A stretch of 64,000 bases of DNA from an uncultured Raoultella sp. (GCA_900759445.1 CAAEVH010000037.1:1-64000); one strand, 5' to 3'; shown: positions 10,107 to 19,947, counted from the first letter of the stretch. Notes: generated by a model not told the origin, from the letters alone. A program made the numbers and translations.

Positions 10107-10138
10107 AAAAAAAACAGGGGGGCGTGGCCCCCTGTTTT
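10107..10138 (-). terminator. Terminator after modF
   Basis: A CAGGGGG / CCCCCTG stem with flanking A run on the plus strand, so the minus-strand RNA ends in a U run. It lies immediately past the modF stop and before the gal promoter. Confidence 0.8.
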
Positions 10139-10141
10139 GGC

Positions 10142-11617
10142 TCAGTCCGTGAGTGGACCGACCTGATAAGTGTAACCGTCTCCACTGCGCACAAACTCCA
10201 GACGATGGGTAATGCAGTCCGGCGCATCTTCGGCGTGATGGGAGACAAACAGCAGCTGAGTGGCGCCTTCGCTAATCAAAACATCCACGAAGCGCCGTAC
10301 CAGCTGACGGTTAAGCGGATCCAGTCCCTGCAGGGGCTCGTCAAGAATCAGCAGCGTCGGATGCTTCACCAGCGCCCGGACGATCAGCGCCAGCCGTTGT
10401 TGTCCCCAGGAGAGACTGTGGAACGGCGCATCGGCGGTACGCTTGTCGATTCCCAGAATATCCAGCCAGTTCTGCACCAGATGGCGTTGCTTATCAGAAA
10501 CGGCCTGATAAATGCCGATAGAGTCGAAATAGCCCGACAGAATCACGTTGCGTACCGTGGTGCTGACGCGGTATTCAAGGTGCAGGCTACTGCTGACGTA
10601 GCCAATATGCTTTTTGATATCCCAGATGGTTTCACCGCTGCCGCGGCGGCGGCCAAACAGGGTAAGATCGTTACTATAACCCTGCGGATGATCGCCGGTG
10701 ACCAGGCTAAGCAGGGTCGATTTTCCGGCGCCGTTGGGACCGACTATCTGCCAGTGTTCACCGGGGTTAACGGTCCAGCTCAGGTGCTCGATGATCGGCC
10801 GGTCGTTGTATGACACCACGCCCTCACGCAGGATGATGCGCGGGGCCCCGGCGTCGAGAGCATGGCGGGCGGCGGGGGCATCCGGTTCCGGTAAGCTCAT
10901 GCCAGCCAGTTTTTCGCTGTGCGCCAGTTGAGCAATCAGCGCCTGTTGCAGCAGCGCCTGCTTTTCTCCGGTTTCGCTCAGGGTACAGTCGGCCAGCACG
11001 CCGGCAAACTGGACAAACGACGGGATTTCGTCGAAGCGGTTGAGTACCAGTACCAGCGTGAGCCCTTCGAGGTGCAGTCTCTCCAGCAGCCCGGCAAGCT
11101 GCAGACGGGAAGCGACGTCCAGGCCATCAAAAGGCTCGTCAAGAATCAACAGATCCGGCTGCGTCATCAGCGCCTGACAGAGCAGCGTTTTACGCGTTTC
11201 TCCGGTGGAGAGATATTTAAAGCGGCGCTGGAGCAGAGAAGTAATACCGAACAATTCTGCCAGGCGCGCGCAGCGAGCGGCATCTTTGGACTCTTCCTGG
11301 ATAATCTCTTCCGTCGTGCGGCCGGTGTCCTCTTCGCCTGGGCTAAGTAGGTCCGTATTGTTTCGTTGCCATTCATCGCTGACCAGCTTCTGCAGCTGTT
11401 CGAAGGAGAGGCGGGTTACCCGGGAAAAGCGGTTTTCATACTGGCCGGACAGCAGGGTAAGCTCACCGGACAGCGCGCGAGCCAGCGCCGATTTCCCGCT
11501 GCCGTTGCTGCCGACGAAGGCCCAGCTTTCGCCAGCGTCAACGGTGAGGTGCTCGATTTTTAACGTTTTTGTGTCGCTCAGGCGAAACGTGCCTTGCGAA
11601 ATTTGCAATGATGACAT
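10142..11617 (-). CDS. modF: molybdate-related duplicated ABC ATPase ModF
   Basis: Two ABC ATPase modules in tandem (491 residues; E. coli ModF 490). Walker A sequences are GSNGSGKSALAR near residue 35 and GPNGAGKSTLLS near 295. The ABC signatures STGETRK and SWGQQR precede LLILDEP Walker B motifs. It is cotranscribed with modE but is not the transport ATPase; its role in molybdenum metabolism is still unclear. The start at MSSLQIS (11617) matches E. coli; the longer frame would reach into the end of modE. Confidence 0.94.
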   Translation of the reverse strand: MSSLQISQGTFRLSDTKTLKIEHLTVDAGESWAFVGSNGSGKSALARALSGELTLLSGQYENRFSRVTRLSFEQLQKLVSDEWQRNNTDLLSPGEEDTGRTTEEIIQEESKDAARCARLAELFGITSLLQRRFKYLSTGETRKTLLCQALMTQPDLLILDEPFDGLDVASRLQLAGLLERLHLEGLTLVLVLNRFDEIPSFVQFAGVLADCTLSETGEKQALLQQALIAQLAHSEKLAGMSLPEPDAPAARHALDAGAPRIILREGVVSYNDRPIIEHLSWTVNPGEHWQIVGPNGAGKSTLLSLVTGDHPQGYSNDLTLFGRRRGSGETIWDIKKHIGYVSSSLHLEYRVSTTVRNVILSGYFDSIGIYQAVSDKQRHLVQNWLDILGIDKRTADAPFHSLSWGQQRLALIVRALVKHPTLLILDEPLQGLDPLNRQLVRRFVDVLISEGATQLLFVSHHAEDAPDCITHRLEFVRSGDGYTYQVGPLTD

Positions 11618-11684
11618 TGTGTATCCCACTTTTTGCAGCGATTTGCCACAGGGATACGACGTCACGCGCGCAATGTCAATGCCG

Positions 11685-12473
11685 TCAGCATAACGTGGCG
11701 AGAATGATTCGATCAGCATTAAAATATGCTATCGCCTCAGCACCTTCTGCCAGTTTTCGGGTCTGTTCCAGCGGGAGGGTCGCGCACAAACTCTGGCCGT
11801 CAGGCAGCGCCATCAGCACTTCACACTGCTCCGGGCCGTATTCGATATGGCTGATTCGCCCGGCGAGTTGGTTATCGGCCTCTTTGGCAACCGCCGGATC
11901 CTGAGTCATCCCCACCCAGGGGGCCTTCAGTAGTACCAGCACTTCCTGGCCCTCATCCAGGCCAAGGCGCTCTGCGCTCTGCGCGGTGATAGCGACTTTT
12001 AAGCGGGTCTGGCGATCGGCAAGCAACACCTCGACATGCTGCTGTACCTGCTGGTGGTCGCGACCGGTGATGGTGCCAAACCACTGGTTACGTGCGCTGG
12101 TCTGCAGCGAGAAACGCGAAATAGCGGCCAGCAGGCTATCGAGAGGCAGGGCATCGTCGTCGCTCAGCACATCGAAGGCTTTTTGCTGAATTTGCGCCAG
12201 CAGATCGTACAGCTGGAGCAGCCGCTGACCGTAGCGGGTCAGTACGGCGCCGCCGCCGCCTTTACCGCCGGTAGCCCTGTCCACCAGCGTCTGTTCGCTG
12301 AGCTGGTTCATCTCATTGATGGCGTCCCATGCGCTTTTATAGCTAATACCCGCGTTTTTTGCCCCCTGGCTAATCGAACCGGTGGAATCGATCTGTTTTA
12401 ACAGGGCAATACGACGAGGATCGGCGAACAGGCGCTGCTGTAGCTTGAGGGTCAGAAGAATTTCAGCCTGCAT
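11685..12473 (-). CDS. modE: molybdate-responsive transcriptional regulator ModE
   Basis: Dimeric regulator that binds molybdate and represses modABC while activating molybdoenzyme genes. The 262 residues equal E. coli ModE. An N-terminal winged helix contains [33 protein letters not shown] turn follows, with two C-terminal MOP/TOBE domains containing TSARNQW and the SARLGL-like stretch. It is divergent from acrZ and upstream of modF (67-bp gap). Confidence 0.97.
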   Translation of the reverse strand: MQAEILLTLKLQQRLFADPRRIALLKQIDSTGSISQGAKNAGISYKSAWDAINEMNQLSEQTLVDRATGGKGGGGAVLTRYGQRLLQLYDLLAQIQQKAFDVLSDDDALPLDSLLAAISRFSLQTSARNQWFGTITGRDHQQVQQHVEVLLADRQTRLKVAITAQSAERLGLDEGQEVLVLLKAPWVGMTQDPAVAKEADNQLAGRISHIEYGPEQCEVLMALPDGQSLCATLPLEQTRKLAEGAEAIAYFNADRIILATLC

Positions 12474-12626
12474 AATGATATCCTGGCAAAAAAGAGTATT
12501 GTGACCGATAGCGGTCATCTTGCAAGATGCATCTGTCGCCGTTATCGGCCAGCCACCGCACAAATGGGGCGTGTTTTTCCAGCTGAAGCGGTTACAATAA
12601 AGCATTCGTACTTTCTGGAGCCAACC

Positions 12627-12776
12627 ATGTTAGAGCTATTGAAAAGTCTGGTTTTTGCCGTTGTCATGGTCCCGGTGGTGATGGCCATCATCCTCGGTCT
12701 GATTTACGGTCTGGGCGAAGTGTTTAACATCTTCTCCGGCGTAGGTCACAAAGATCGCGGCCAGCAGAACAACTGA
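12627..12776 (+). CDS. acrZ: AcrAB-TolC accessory small protein AcrZ
   Basis: A 49-residue single-helix inner-membrane protein that binds AcrB and changes its drug preference. The start [18 protein letters not shown] is nearly identical to E. coli AcrZ (formerly YbhT). A CTGGAG ribosome site lies upstream. It sits between divergent modE and modA as in E. coli and is followed by a strong terminator. A longer reading frame upstream is non-homologous. Confidence 0.95.
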   Translation: MLELLKSLVFAVVMVPVVMAIILGLIYGLGEVFNIFSGVGHKDRGQQNN

Positions 12777-12782
12777 TTTCTC

Positions 12783-12806
12783 AACGCCCGGCTTTCCGGG
12801 CGTTTT
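12783..12806 (+). terminator. Terminator after acrZ
   Basis: ACGCCCGG / CCGGGCGT stem followed by TTTTC, seven bases after the acrZ stop. Confidence 0.85.
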
Positions 12807-12905
12807 CATTTCCTCTTTCTTTTTCACTTTTCCACCCTCTTTTCCTCTCTCTTTTGATCCTCCTCTACCTACCACCAATTCGCGCTGGGAAAACCCTGAC
12901 CTTAT

Positions 12906-12929
12906 CGTTATATTGTCATCTACATAACG
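12906..12929 (+). promoter_or_regulatory. ModE operator of modABC
   Basis: CGTTATAT, eight bases, then the inverted half ending ATAACG. It resembles the E. coli modA operator and lies 19 bp before the modA start. ModE-molybdate binding here would block transcription. Confidence 0.8.
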
Positions 12930-12947
12930 CAACTACAGGAGTTTCAG

Positions 12948-13721
12948 ATGGCACGTCAATGGTTACGCTTGTTTGCCGGAGCGACGCTAACACTTTCCGT
13001 CGCGGGTCACGCGCTGGCAGAAGAAGGGAAGATTACGGTGTTTGCCGCGGCGTCGTTAACGAATGCGATGCAGGATATTGCGAAGGCCTATAAGAAAGAG
13101 AAAAACGTCGATGTGGTCTCCTCGTTTGCCTCTTCATCAACGCTGGCACGGCAAATCGAAGCGGGCGCGCCTGCGGACCTGTTTATCTCTGCCGACCAGA
13201 AATGGATGGATTACGCGGTCGAGAAAAAAGCGATTGATACCGCCTCGCGCGCAACGCTGCTTGGCAACAGCCTGGTCGTTGTCGCGCCTAAAGCCAGCGC
13301 GCAGGGCGACATTGCGATTAACAACAAAACCGACTGGACCAGCCTGCTGAAAGGCGGCCGCCTGGCCGTTGGCGACCCGGAGCATGTACCGGCAGGGATC
13401 TACGCGAAAGAAGCGCTGCAAAAACTGGGGGCCTGGGAGACGCTGGCGCCGAAACTGGCGCCGGCTGAAGACGTGCGCGGAGCGCTGGCGCTGGTTGAAC
13501 GTAACGAAGCCCCGCTGGGTATCGTCTACGGTTCCGATGCGGTGGCGAGCAAAGGTGTGAAGGTGGTCGGGACGTTCCCGGAAGATTCGCACAAGAAAGT
13601 TGAATACCCGCTGGCTATCGTCGACGGGCATAAAAATGCCACCGTCACCGGATTTTACGACTACCTGAAAGGACCGCAGGCGGCCGCCATCTTCAAACAA
13701 TACGGATTTACCACCCGCTAA
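12948..13721 (+). CDS. modA: molybdate-binding periplasmic protein ModA
   Basis: Captures molybdate or tungstate in the periplasm for ModB. The 257-residue protein has a signal peptide with a cleavage site after AGHALA near residue 24. The mature start EEGKITVFAAASLTNAM contains the conserved SLT oxyanion-binding residues. The start codon follows CAGGAG. It is first in modABC; its stop overlaps the modB start. Confidence 0.96.
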   Translation: MARQWLRLFAGATLTLSVAGHALAEEGKITVFAAASLTNAMQDIAKAYKKEKNVDVVSSFASSSTLARQIEAGAPADLFISADQKWMDYAVEKKAIDTASRATLLGNSLVVVAPKASAQGDIAINNKTDWTSLLKGGRLAVGDPEHVPAGIYAKEALQKLGAWETLAPKLAPAEDVRGALALVERNEAPLGIVYGSDAVASKGVKVVGTFPEDSHKKVEYPLAIVDGHKNATVTGFYDYLKGPQAAAIFKQYGFTTR

Positions 13722-14410
13722 TGATTTTAAGCGATCCCGAATGGCAGGCGGTACTGCTGAGCCTGAAAGTCTCATCCCTGGCGGTGGTGTTAAGCTTACC
13801 TTTTGGGATTTTTATCTCATGGCTGCTGGTGCGGCGCAATTTCCCCGGAAAGGCGCTGCTCGACAGTATTATTCACCTGCCGCTGGTACTGCCGCCGGTG
13901 GTGGTGGGGTACCTGCTGTTGATTGCCATGGGGCGGCGTGGTTTTATCGGCAGCTGGCTATATGACTGGTTCGGTTTGACCTTTGCCTTCAGCTGGCGCG
14001 GGGCGGTGCTGGCGGCGGCGGTCATGTCCTTTCCGCTGATGGTGCGGGCCATTCGTCTGGCGCTGGAAGGGGTGGACGTGAAGCTGGAACAGGCGGCGCG
14101 AACCCTGGGGGCTGGCCGTTGGCGGGTGTTTTTTACGATAACGCTGCCGCTGACGCTGCCGGGCATTATCGTCGGTACCGTTCTGGCCTTCGCCCGTTCA
14201 CTAGGGGAGTTTGGCGCCACCATTACCTTTGTCTCCAATATCCCGGGGGAGACGCGCACTATTCCTTCGGCGATGTATACCCTGATTCAAACCCCTGGCG
14301 GCGAAGGGGCTGCCGCGCGCTTATGTTTGATTTCCATCGTGCTGGCGCTGGTTTCGCTGCTGATTTCTGAATGGCTGGCGCGCCTTAGCCGCGTGCGGAC
14401 AGGGAAATAA
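13721..14410 (+). CDS. modB: molybdate ABC transporter permease ModB
   Basis: Inner-membrane channel subunit, 229 residues, with about five helices. The cytoplasmic EAA-type loop [22 protein letters not shown] near residues 127-148 contacts ModC. The ATG overlaps the modA stop as TAATG, showing translational coupling. Confidence 0.96.
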   Translation: MILSDPEWQAVLLSLKVSSLAVVLSLPFGIFISWLLVRRNFPGKALLDSIIHLPLVLPPVVVGYLLLIAMGRRGFIGSWLYDWFGLTFAFSWRGAVLAAAVMSFPLMVRAIRLALEGVDVKLEQAARTLGAGRWRVFFTITLPLTLPGIIVGTVLAFARSLGEFGATITFVSNIPGETRTIPSAMYTLIQTPGGEGAAARLCLISIVLALVSLLISEWLARLSRVRTGK

Positions 14411-14412
14411 CA

Positions 14413-15471
14413 ATGCTTGAACTCCATTTTACCCAGACGCTGGGCAACCACTGCCTGAGTATCAATGAAACGCTGCCTGCCAGCGGCATCACCGCCGTTT
14501 TTGGCGTCTCCGGCGCGGGAAAAACCTCCCTGATTAATGCGATCAGCGGCCTGACCCGGCCGCAGAAAGGGCGCATTGTGCTCAACGGCAGGGTCTTAAA
14601 TGACACGGAAAAACGCATCTGCCTGGCCCCGGAAAAGCGGCGGGTGGGCTATGTATTTCAGGACGCGCGCCTGTTTCCGCACTATAAGGTACGCGGCAAT
14701 CTGAAGTACGGCATGGCGAAAAGTATGGCGGGGCAGTTTGATAAGCTGGTGGCGTTGCTCGGTATTGAACCGCTGCTGGATCGCCTGCCGGGCGGCCTGT
14801 CCGGTGGAGAAAAGCAGCGTGTGGCGATTGGCAGAGCGCTGCTCACCTCACCTGAACTTTTGCTGCTTGATGAACCGCTGGCCTCGCTGGATATTCCTCG
14901 TAAACGTGAGCTTCTGCCGTATCTGCAGCGGCTGGCGCGCGAAATACATATTCCGATGCTCTACGTCAGCCACTCACTTGATGAGATTCAACATCTGGCG
15001 GATAAGGTGCTGGTGCTGGAGGAGGGGAGCGTCAAAGCCTTTGGCTGCCTGGAGGAGGTATGGAGTAGCAGCGTGATGCATCCGTGGCTGCCGCCGGATC
15101 AGCAGAGCACAATACTCAACGTGTCGGTCGCCGCACAGCATCCCCGTTATGCCATGACCGCGCTGGCGCTGGGCGAGCAGCAGATCTGGGTGAACTATCT
15201 CGACCGGCCAGTCGGCGAGGCGACGCGAATTCGCATCCAGGCCTCTGACGTATCGCTGGTGCTTGAGCCGCCGCAGCAGACCAGTATTCGCAATGTTTTG
15301 CCGGCCCAGGTGGTGCAGTGTCTTGAAACACACGGACAGATTGAAGTGCAGCTGAACGTCAGCGGCCGCACGCTGTGGGCGCGCATCAGCCCGTGGGCCA
15401 GAGATGACCTGGGGATCACGCCAGGTCAATGGCTGTATGCGCAGATTAAAAGCGTATCGATTGCCGCCTGA
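14413..15471 (+). CDS. modC: molybdate ABC transporter ATPase ModC
   Basis: Energises molybdate uptake. The 352 residues hold Walker [11 protein letters not shown] near residue 31, ABC signature [10 protein letters not shown] near 130, Walker [10 protein letters not shown] near 150 and the switch histidine in [10 protein letters not shown]-terminal MOP/TOBE domain binds molybdate. It ends immediately against the convergent ybhA remnant. Confidence 0.96.
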   Translation: MLELHFTQTLGNHCLSINETLPASGITAVFGVSGAGKTSLINAISGLTRPQKGRIVLNGRVLNDTEKRICLAPEKRRVGYVFQDARLFPHYKVRGNLKYGMAKSMAGQFDKLVALLGIEPLLDRLPGGLSGGEKQRVAIGRALLTSPELLLLDEPLASLDIPRKRELLPYLQRLAREIHIPMLYVSHSLDEIQHLADKVLVLEEGSVKAFGCLEEVWSSSVMHPWLPPDQQSTILNVSVAAQHPRYAMTALALGEQQIWVNYLDRPVGEATRIRIQASDVSLVLEPPQQTSIRNVLPAQVVQCLETHGQIEVQLNVSGRTLWARISPWARDDLGITPGQWLYAQIKSVSIAA

Positions 15472-16082
15472 TTACAGCAGGTTGCGGTTGATGAAGTCGG
15501 CAATACTGTTGCTTTCGTTTTCGCCAATGACCACGTTGGCGCGCGCTTTGACTTCCTCAACCGCATTGCCCATCGCCACGCCGGTTCCGGCGGCTTCCAG
15601 CATGCTGAGGTCATTATAGTTATCGCCAAAGGCCACCACGTCCTGCATGGACAGGCCCTGTGCTTCCACCCATTGCGTCAGGCGCTTGCCTTTGCTGTTG
15701 CCCGCGCGGGCGATATCGACCTGATCGTGCCACGACCATTCGCACTCCAGTCCCAGCGTCTGGCCCACATCAAGGGCAAACTGCTGCAGCTTAGGAATAT
15801 CTTCATCGGTGAGGGCAAACTTCCACACCGACTGGACGTCGCGGGCGGCCTGCGCCAGCGAATCGACCTGGGTGAACACCGGACGCTGCTCGACGGGCAG
15901 CGACTGTGCCCAGCGGCTAGTACGGATAACGTGCCCGGTCGGGCGTTCATAGAGCATGGCGTCGTCAACATACATCAGACCGTGAATATCCTGCGCGGCG
16001 AGCATATCGGTCAGGCTCAACGCTTTATCAACCGGCATCGGATCGGACTGCAGAACCTTTTTTGCCTGATAATCATACAAAT
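15472..16082 (-). pseudogene. ybhA: host ybhA, 3' part (C-terminal fragment), disrupted by prophage
   Basis: This is the rear three quarters of the HAD-family (Cof-type) sugar-phosphate or pyridoxal-phosphate phosphatase YbhA. It keeps the lysine motif SKGKRLTQW and the acidic motif GDNYNDLSML but lacks the nucleophile motif DLDGT, which lies in the other host fragment at 51372-51593. The frame opens in phage DNA with a stop 12 bases past the junction; its only start is a TTG in the shared core with no ribosome site. It is GC-rich like the host and is judged non-functional. Confidence 0.93.
16078..16082. other. attL crossover (CAAAT)
   Basis: Left prophage junction. To the left the sequence continues ybhA codons for Y-D-Y-Q; to the right it is phage. 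The five bases CAAAT recur at 51381-51385. A serine integrase exchanges at a central dinucleotide, so the true crossover lies within or next to these five bases. Confidence 0.85.
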
Positions 16083-16124
16083 GGCTGTGGTATTATTACA
16101 AATACCAATCTTGAGGCGGAAAAG

Positions 16125-17966
16125 ATGAGAAGAGTATTTGTATATCATAGGGTTAGTTCTGATCAACAGGCGGAGCGGGGCGGCGGCATGGAACGCCAAG
16201 CCAAACTTCTGGAAGATTATCTTGCCCGTACAAAACTTTGTGAAGAGATGGATGATCCAGAACCGATAGTACTCGGAGATCCGGGACTCAGTGCATTTAA
16301 GGGGCACAACCTCCAGCATGGGGAATTGGGCACGTGGGTAGACCAGGTCAAGAAAGGTATGTGGGATGGCTCTATACTCGTCCTTGAATCCATCGACAGA
16401 TTTTCCAGGTTGAACCCGTTTGAGGTACTGGACTATCTGAACTCTATCATTGAGCGAAATGTATCTATTCATGACGTATACGATAACAACATAATCAACC
16501 GTAAAGATATTTCGGCTTTCACGCGAGCATTGAATCAGGCGGATAGGGCGTTTAAAGAATCAAAATTTAAAAGCGATCGTATCAGTGCTGGATGGAGACG
16601 TAAGCGTGAACAGGCATTTAATAACGGTACTATTGTTACTAAAAAGCGTCCTGTATGGATTGATGTAGTAGATAACAAGTATGTTCTTAACGAGAAAGCA
16701 GCAGTAGTTAAAGAGATTTTTCGCTTGTATCAAACAGGTATTGGTTGTCCTACCATTGCTAAAATTCTTCAAAAGAAAGAGGGTAGTGAATGGAAGTTTG
16801 ATCGTGCTTGGAGTTCTGAACACGTTCATAAAATTCTACGTAACAAAAGGGTAACTGGTAAAATTCTTATCAGTGAAATCATCCGTGATTATGAAACTGA
16901 TGATAAAGAAAAACAGTTCACGCAAAATTTTTATGATATGGATGTTTATCCGGTTGTTATTGATGAGAAGGAATTTGAACTTGTTCAGGAGTTACTAAAA
17001 AGCCGTCGTCCAAACGCAGGTAGAGCTACCACAAAGAAAGATGGTGATCAGGAAATTGTAGTTAAACACAACATGTTTAGTGGTATCTTCCGTTGTGGTG
17101 ATTGTGGTCAGGGTATGTTTCATAATGTTGTTAAATCGAAGAGAAACCCCAAGAAAAGCGAACCACGAGTAGAGGAATACAGATACATACGTTGCATAGT
17201 AGAACGTGACGATCTATGCCATAACAAAGCAATGGATTACACCATTATTGAAAAGTTCTTAATAGGACGCATAAAGAATTTAGATTTCTCAGAAATCATT
17301 AAAGTTAATGAGGTGAATCCAGAAGTAGAATTAGTACGTTTGCAGATTGAACAAGAAAAGACACATATACAAGAGTATGAATTAGGTATTGAGCGTTTAC
17401 TTAATGCAGGTAAAAGAGTTTCATTTGATATGCGTCAGGAATTGGATGAAGCGAAAGAACGTTTAGAACTACTCGAAAGTCGCCAAGCAGCTTTTGAAAC
17501 TGTCAGAGTAGATACTGATGTACTGACTAACTTTGATATGAATGAATTACTTGATATTACAAATGTTGGTTTACGTTCACGTTATGAACGTGAGTTAGCA
17601 AAAGTAGTTGATCGTATCGAACTATGCAGAAGAGATAACTTATACTTTGTATCAATCAACTATAAAAGTACTGATTTAATCAAACATTGGTTAGTTATTG
17701 AAAATGGTAAGAAGAAGGGAGCACATCTAAGAGGCGATTTTCGAATCGTGAAGGATGGGGACACCGTATACTATGGAACCGATTCGTTTGTACTATCATC
17801 AGTCAATGATGGTATGCCACGTATACACTTCATAGAAAATGAACCATTGAACATGATTGATTATGCAATGTTACTTAATTTCATTGACTACATAGATCAG
17901 AACCATACTGTAGCGGTATGGATGAGGCACAATATGAACTTCCTATTCATGGATACATCTGATTGA
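16125..17966 (+). CDS. int: large serine recombinase (phage integrase)
   Basis: Catalyses integration and, with a directionality factor, excision. The start at 16125 follows GAGGCGG and gives 613 residues; an earlier in-frame start would lie across attL in host DNA. The N-terminal resolvase domain has VYHRVSSDQQ with catalytic Ser11, and a DRFSR motif at 91-95. The recombinase domain spans about 150-290. A zinc ribbon follows with C324, C327, C357 and C365, then a coiled coil at about 400-450 and a C-terminal domain. No directionality factor is identifiable nearby. Confidence 0.93.
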   Translation: MRRVFVYHRVSSDQQAERGGGMERQAKLLEDYLARTKLCEEMDDPEPIVLGDPGLSAFKGHNLQHGELGTWVDQVKKGMWDGSILVLESIDRFSRLNPFEVLDYLNSIIERNVSIHDVYDNNIINRKDISAFTRALNQADRAFKESKFKSDRISAGWRRKREQAFNNGTIVTKKRPVWIDVVDNKYVLNEKAAVVKEIFRLYQTGIGCPTIAKILQKKEGSEWKFDRAWSSEHVHKILRNKRVTGKILISEIIRDYETDDKEKQFTQNFYDMDVYPVVIDEKEFELVQELLKSRRPNAGRATTKKDGDQEIVVKHNMFSGIFRCGDCGQGMFHNVVKSKRNPKKSEPRVEEYRYIRCIVERDDLCHNKAMDYTIIEKFLIGRIKNLDFSEIIKVNEVNPEVELVRLQIEQEKTHIQEYELGIERLLNAGKRVSFDMRQELDEAKERLELLESRQAAFETVRVDTDVLTNFDMNELLDITNVGLRSRYERELAKVVDRIELCRRDNLYFVSINYKSTDLIKHWLVIENGKKKGAHLRGDFRIVKDGDTVYYGTDSFVLSSVNDGMPRIHFIENEPLNMIDYAMLLNFIDYIDQNHTVAVWMRHNMNFLFMDTSD

Positions 17967-17971
17967 ACATT

Positions 17972-17993
17972 AAGCCCCGAAAGGGGCTTTTTT
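17972..17993 (+). terminator. Terminator after integrase
   Basis: AAGCCCC-gaaa-GGGGCTT stem followed by a T run, six bases after the integrase stop. Confidence 0.85.
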
Positions 17994-18062
17994 GTGTCTA
18001 TTTAAGCATGTTTTTCAGAGTTCCGAATAAATATATATATGATAACTAATGAGGAACCATCA

Positions 18063-18230
18063 ATGAATTTTCTAATAGAAGTACTCGCATTCGTTCTTTA
18101 CATTTGCGTACTATTCCCGTTCTACATAATCTGTACAATCTTCTTTATGGTGCTATGTATCATTGCATTACCATTGAAGATACCAGCCATAAATAGAATA
18201 CTAACAAACTATCTGAAACAGAAAAAATAA
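18063..18230 (+). CDS. small hydrophobic membrane protein, unknown
   Basis: 55 residues starting MNFLIEVLAF, preceded by GAGGA at good spacing. Nearly the whole chain from residue 3 to 42 is hydrophobic, consistent with one long or two short membrane helices, and it ends in a basic tail NYLKQKK. I do not recognise a family. Its place beside the integrase rather than in the lysis region argues against a holin; superinfection exclusion is only a guess. A longer in-frame start eight codons upstream has no ribosome site. Confidence 0.6.
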   Translation: MNFLIEVLAFVLYICVLFPFYIICTIFFMVLCIIALPLKIPAINRILTNYLKQKK

Positions 18231-18545
18231 ATTTGGTATAATGTATATATCGAATGCTTCCGTTTTAACTCATACTTTAATAGTACTTTCATAATAAAAG
18301 TGTAGTAACTATCGGTACTAAAAATTCTCCTGAAACAATCAGGAAAAAAATCCTATACTGTAAATGTCATCATGAACATATCACACGTGTTCTGAAGAAA
18401 AATAATAAATAAAACATAGATTGTGGCTCATCTATAAATTTCCTTGAGAAATATCCTTCCATTTAAAGACGCCCTACCCACAGTAGGGTTATTTTTACAT
18501 GGAATTTACTAAGAAATCGAAATCAAACCTAATATGGAAATTAAC
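18231..18545. other. Non-coding AT-rich stretch with promoter-like and hairpin elements
   Basis: No open frame is supported. TATAAT at 18237-18242 could be a rightward -10 element without a clear -35. At 18472-18488 CCCTAC-ccaca-GTAGGG forms a hairpin followed by TTATTTTT, terminator-like. The rest holds nothing I can name. Confidence 0.45.
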
Positions 18546-18716
18546 ATGAAAACTAATAAAAAAGACGTAAAAACTAACTTGGTATCAGTACGTATCACTG
18601 ACTCACAATTAGAAGAACTTAAGAAACTTAGTGAAAGTGGTGTATGTGATCGTGAAACACTTGCGAGTGCCTTCCAGTACTTACTAAACCAACACATCAT
18701 TTTAAAAAAGGGCTAA
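18546..18716 (+). CDS. small protein, possible ribbon-helix-helix fold
   Basis: 56 residues; start ATG 18546 is preceded by GGAAA, while an ATG 12 bases upstream has no ribosome site. The pattern of a basic N-terminus, a strand-like NLVSVRITDSQLEELKKL and a following helix recalls ribbon-helix-helix DNA-binding proteins, with VSVRIT as the strand. It would be the only small DNA-binding candidate near the integrase and thus a possible regulator or excision factor. The fold assignment is an inference from pattern only. Confidence 0.5.
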   Translation: MKTNKKDVKTNLVSVRITDSQLEELKKLSESGVCDRETLASAFQYLLNQHIILKKG

Positions 18717-18790
18717 TGCTATACGCCTAATGAAGTTATAGCAAATGGTTGAAACAGGACGTTTCACCACCAATGTAAGGATACAAAACC

Positions 18791-19321
18791 ATGGTAAGAA
18801 ATAATGATTTAAAAAATGTACGTGAGCATAAAGATTACCCAAACCTAAAAAAAGGTCGCAAAACATTTAATAACATGTTCGATAGAACACTATACAACCC
18901 TGATTATGCTGATGTAACAATCAGCGGTGATTTTAGTAGTCTAACATCGTTTTTAGATTGGAATGAAGAAAACTACGATCCAGATTGGGAAGATTGGCAA
19001 CTTGATAAAGACATACTAAATCCAGGAGCACGAGAGTATTCACCACAAAACTGTATGTACGTTCCTCCTGAAGTAAACCAACTATTCAAAAGTACTAAAT
19101 CTGGTAAGTATATGAAAGGTGTGGAAGCGTCAGGTAAGAAATTCAAAGCATATTGTAGTGTTGAAGGGAAAAAGATTTGTTTAGGTACTTATCCCACAGA
19201 ACTTGAAGCACATAAAGTACATATGAAGTGGCGTAAGGCACGTTTGATAGAACTCGCTGAGAAGTACAAGGAATATGAAAAACTAAGTGCGGCACTATTA
19301 GAACACGCTAAAAAAATATAA
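18791..19321 (+). CDS. HNH-like/AP2-domain phage protein
   Basis: 176 residues, AAGGA nine bases before the start. Residues 22-90 match the pattern of phage HNH-type homing proteins: a FNNMFDRT-type start, then WQLDKDIL, YSPQNCMYVPPEVN. The usual catalytic histidines are not evident, so activity is doubtful. Residues 103-150 (YMKGVEASGKKFKAYCSVEGK then LGTYPTELEAHKV) fit an AP2 DNA-binding domain, often found with HNH nucleases. Likely a selfish or degenerate homing element in a phage early region. Confidence 0.65.
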   Translation: MVRNNDLKNVREHKDYPNLKKGRKTFNNMFDRTLYNPDYADVTISGDFSSLTSFLDWNEENYDPDWEDWQLDKDILNPGAREYSPQNCMYVPPEVNQLFKSTKSGKYMKGVEASGKKFKAYCSVEGKKICLGTYPTELEAHKVHMKWRKARLIELAEKYKEYEKLSAALLEHAKKI

Positions 19322-19393
19322 AGAAAATGGCCTGTGGTGGGTGGAATTACTACAGGCCATCTATTAATTAACATTTATACAGGAGTATTTATC

Positions 19394-19855
19394 ATGGCAA
19401 AGACCTATTCAACTTTTGATAACAGAAACATAAAGGCACTAATTAGCCAGTACAAGCTATATAAAGATATCCCATGTGAAGATATCAAGAACATTATGAA
19501 GGATTCAGTAGCAAAGCTTAAGGTGAGAGATAAGATTAGTGTCTATGACGTGTTTACAGTATTGAGTAATGAAGATGAAATACGAAATGATTTACTATTC
19601 AATACTATCAATGCTATTAAAGTAGAACAGGATAAGAAACAAGTAAAAGAACGTATGATTAGGTACTATGGGGCAGCGATAACGGATGCAGCAAAACGAA
19701 TAGAGCAATATATGATAGAACACCCAAACGCACTACCAGCACCAGCATATGGGCAAAGAACACTAACATATAAAGAGGTAGGTAAGCTATTAGAACTACA
19801 AAAACAAGGTAATTTTATTGATGACATGATTGAGTACTTAAGTAGCTTGCGTTAG
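19394..19855 (+). CDS. phage protein of unknown function
   Basis: 153 residues from MAKTYSTFDN, preceded by AGGAG; a longer frame beginning at 19334 lacks a ribosome site. Mostly helical and charged, with a C-terminal segment TLTYKEVGKLLELQKQG that could be a helix-turn-helix. No family is recognised. It lies immediately upstream of a cluster of TTACGGCA repeats, so a DNA-binding or replication role is possible but unproven. Confidence 0.6.
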   Translation: MAKTYSTFDNRNIKALISQYKLYKDIPCEDIKNIMKDSVAKLKVRDKISVYDVFTVLSNEDEIRNDLLFNTINAIKVEQDKKQVKERMIRYYGAAITDAAKRIEQYMIEHPNALPAPAYGQRTLTYKEVGKLLELQKQGNFIDDMIEYLSSLR

Positions 19856-19863
19856 TTGTGCCT

Positions 19864-19947
19864 TATTACGGCATATTACGGCATATATCCATGCCGTATT
19901 ACGGCAGAAAAAGCCCCTGAAACCCGCGTCTTACCATCAATACGGCA
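19864..19947 (+). repeat. Clustered TATTACGGCA repeats (iteron- or operator-like)
   Basis: TATTACGGCAT occurs at 19864-19874 and, starting exactly ten bases later, at 19874-19884. An inverted TGCCGTA (19892-19898) abuts a third direct copy at 19897-19906. A fifth ACGGCA lies at 19942-19947. The helical-turn spacing suggests cooperative protein binding. Confidence 0.65.

Noticed and set aside
15472..16080. C-terminal ybhA frame as an active gene starting at TTG
   Set aside because: The TTG lies in the att core without a ribosome site, and the catalytic nucleophile motif is missing.
16062..16124. Longer integrase start across attL
   Set aside because: It would begin in host DNA and its first residues could not exist in the free phage; the ATG at 16125 has a proper ribosome site.
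19864..19947. CRISPR array
   Set aside because: Repeats are about ten bases, partly overlapping, partly inverted and without spacers; no cas genes are present.
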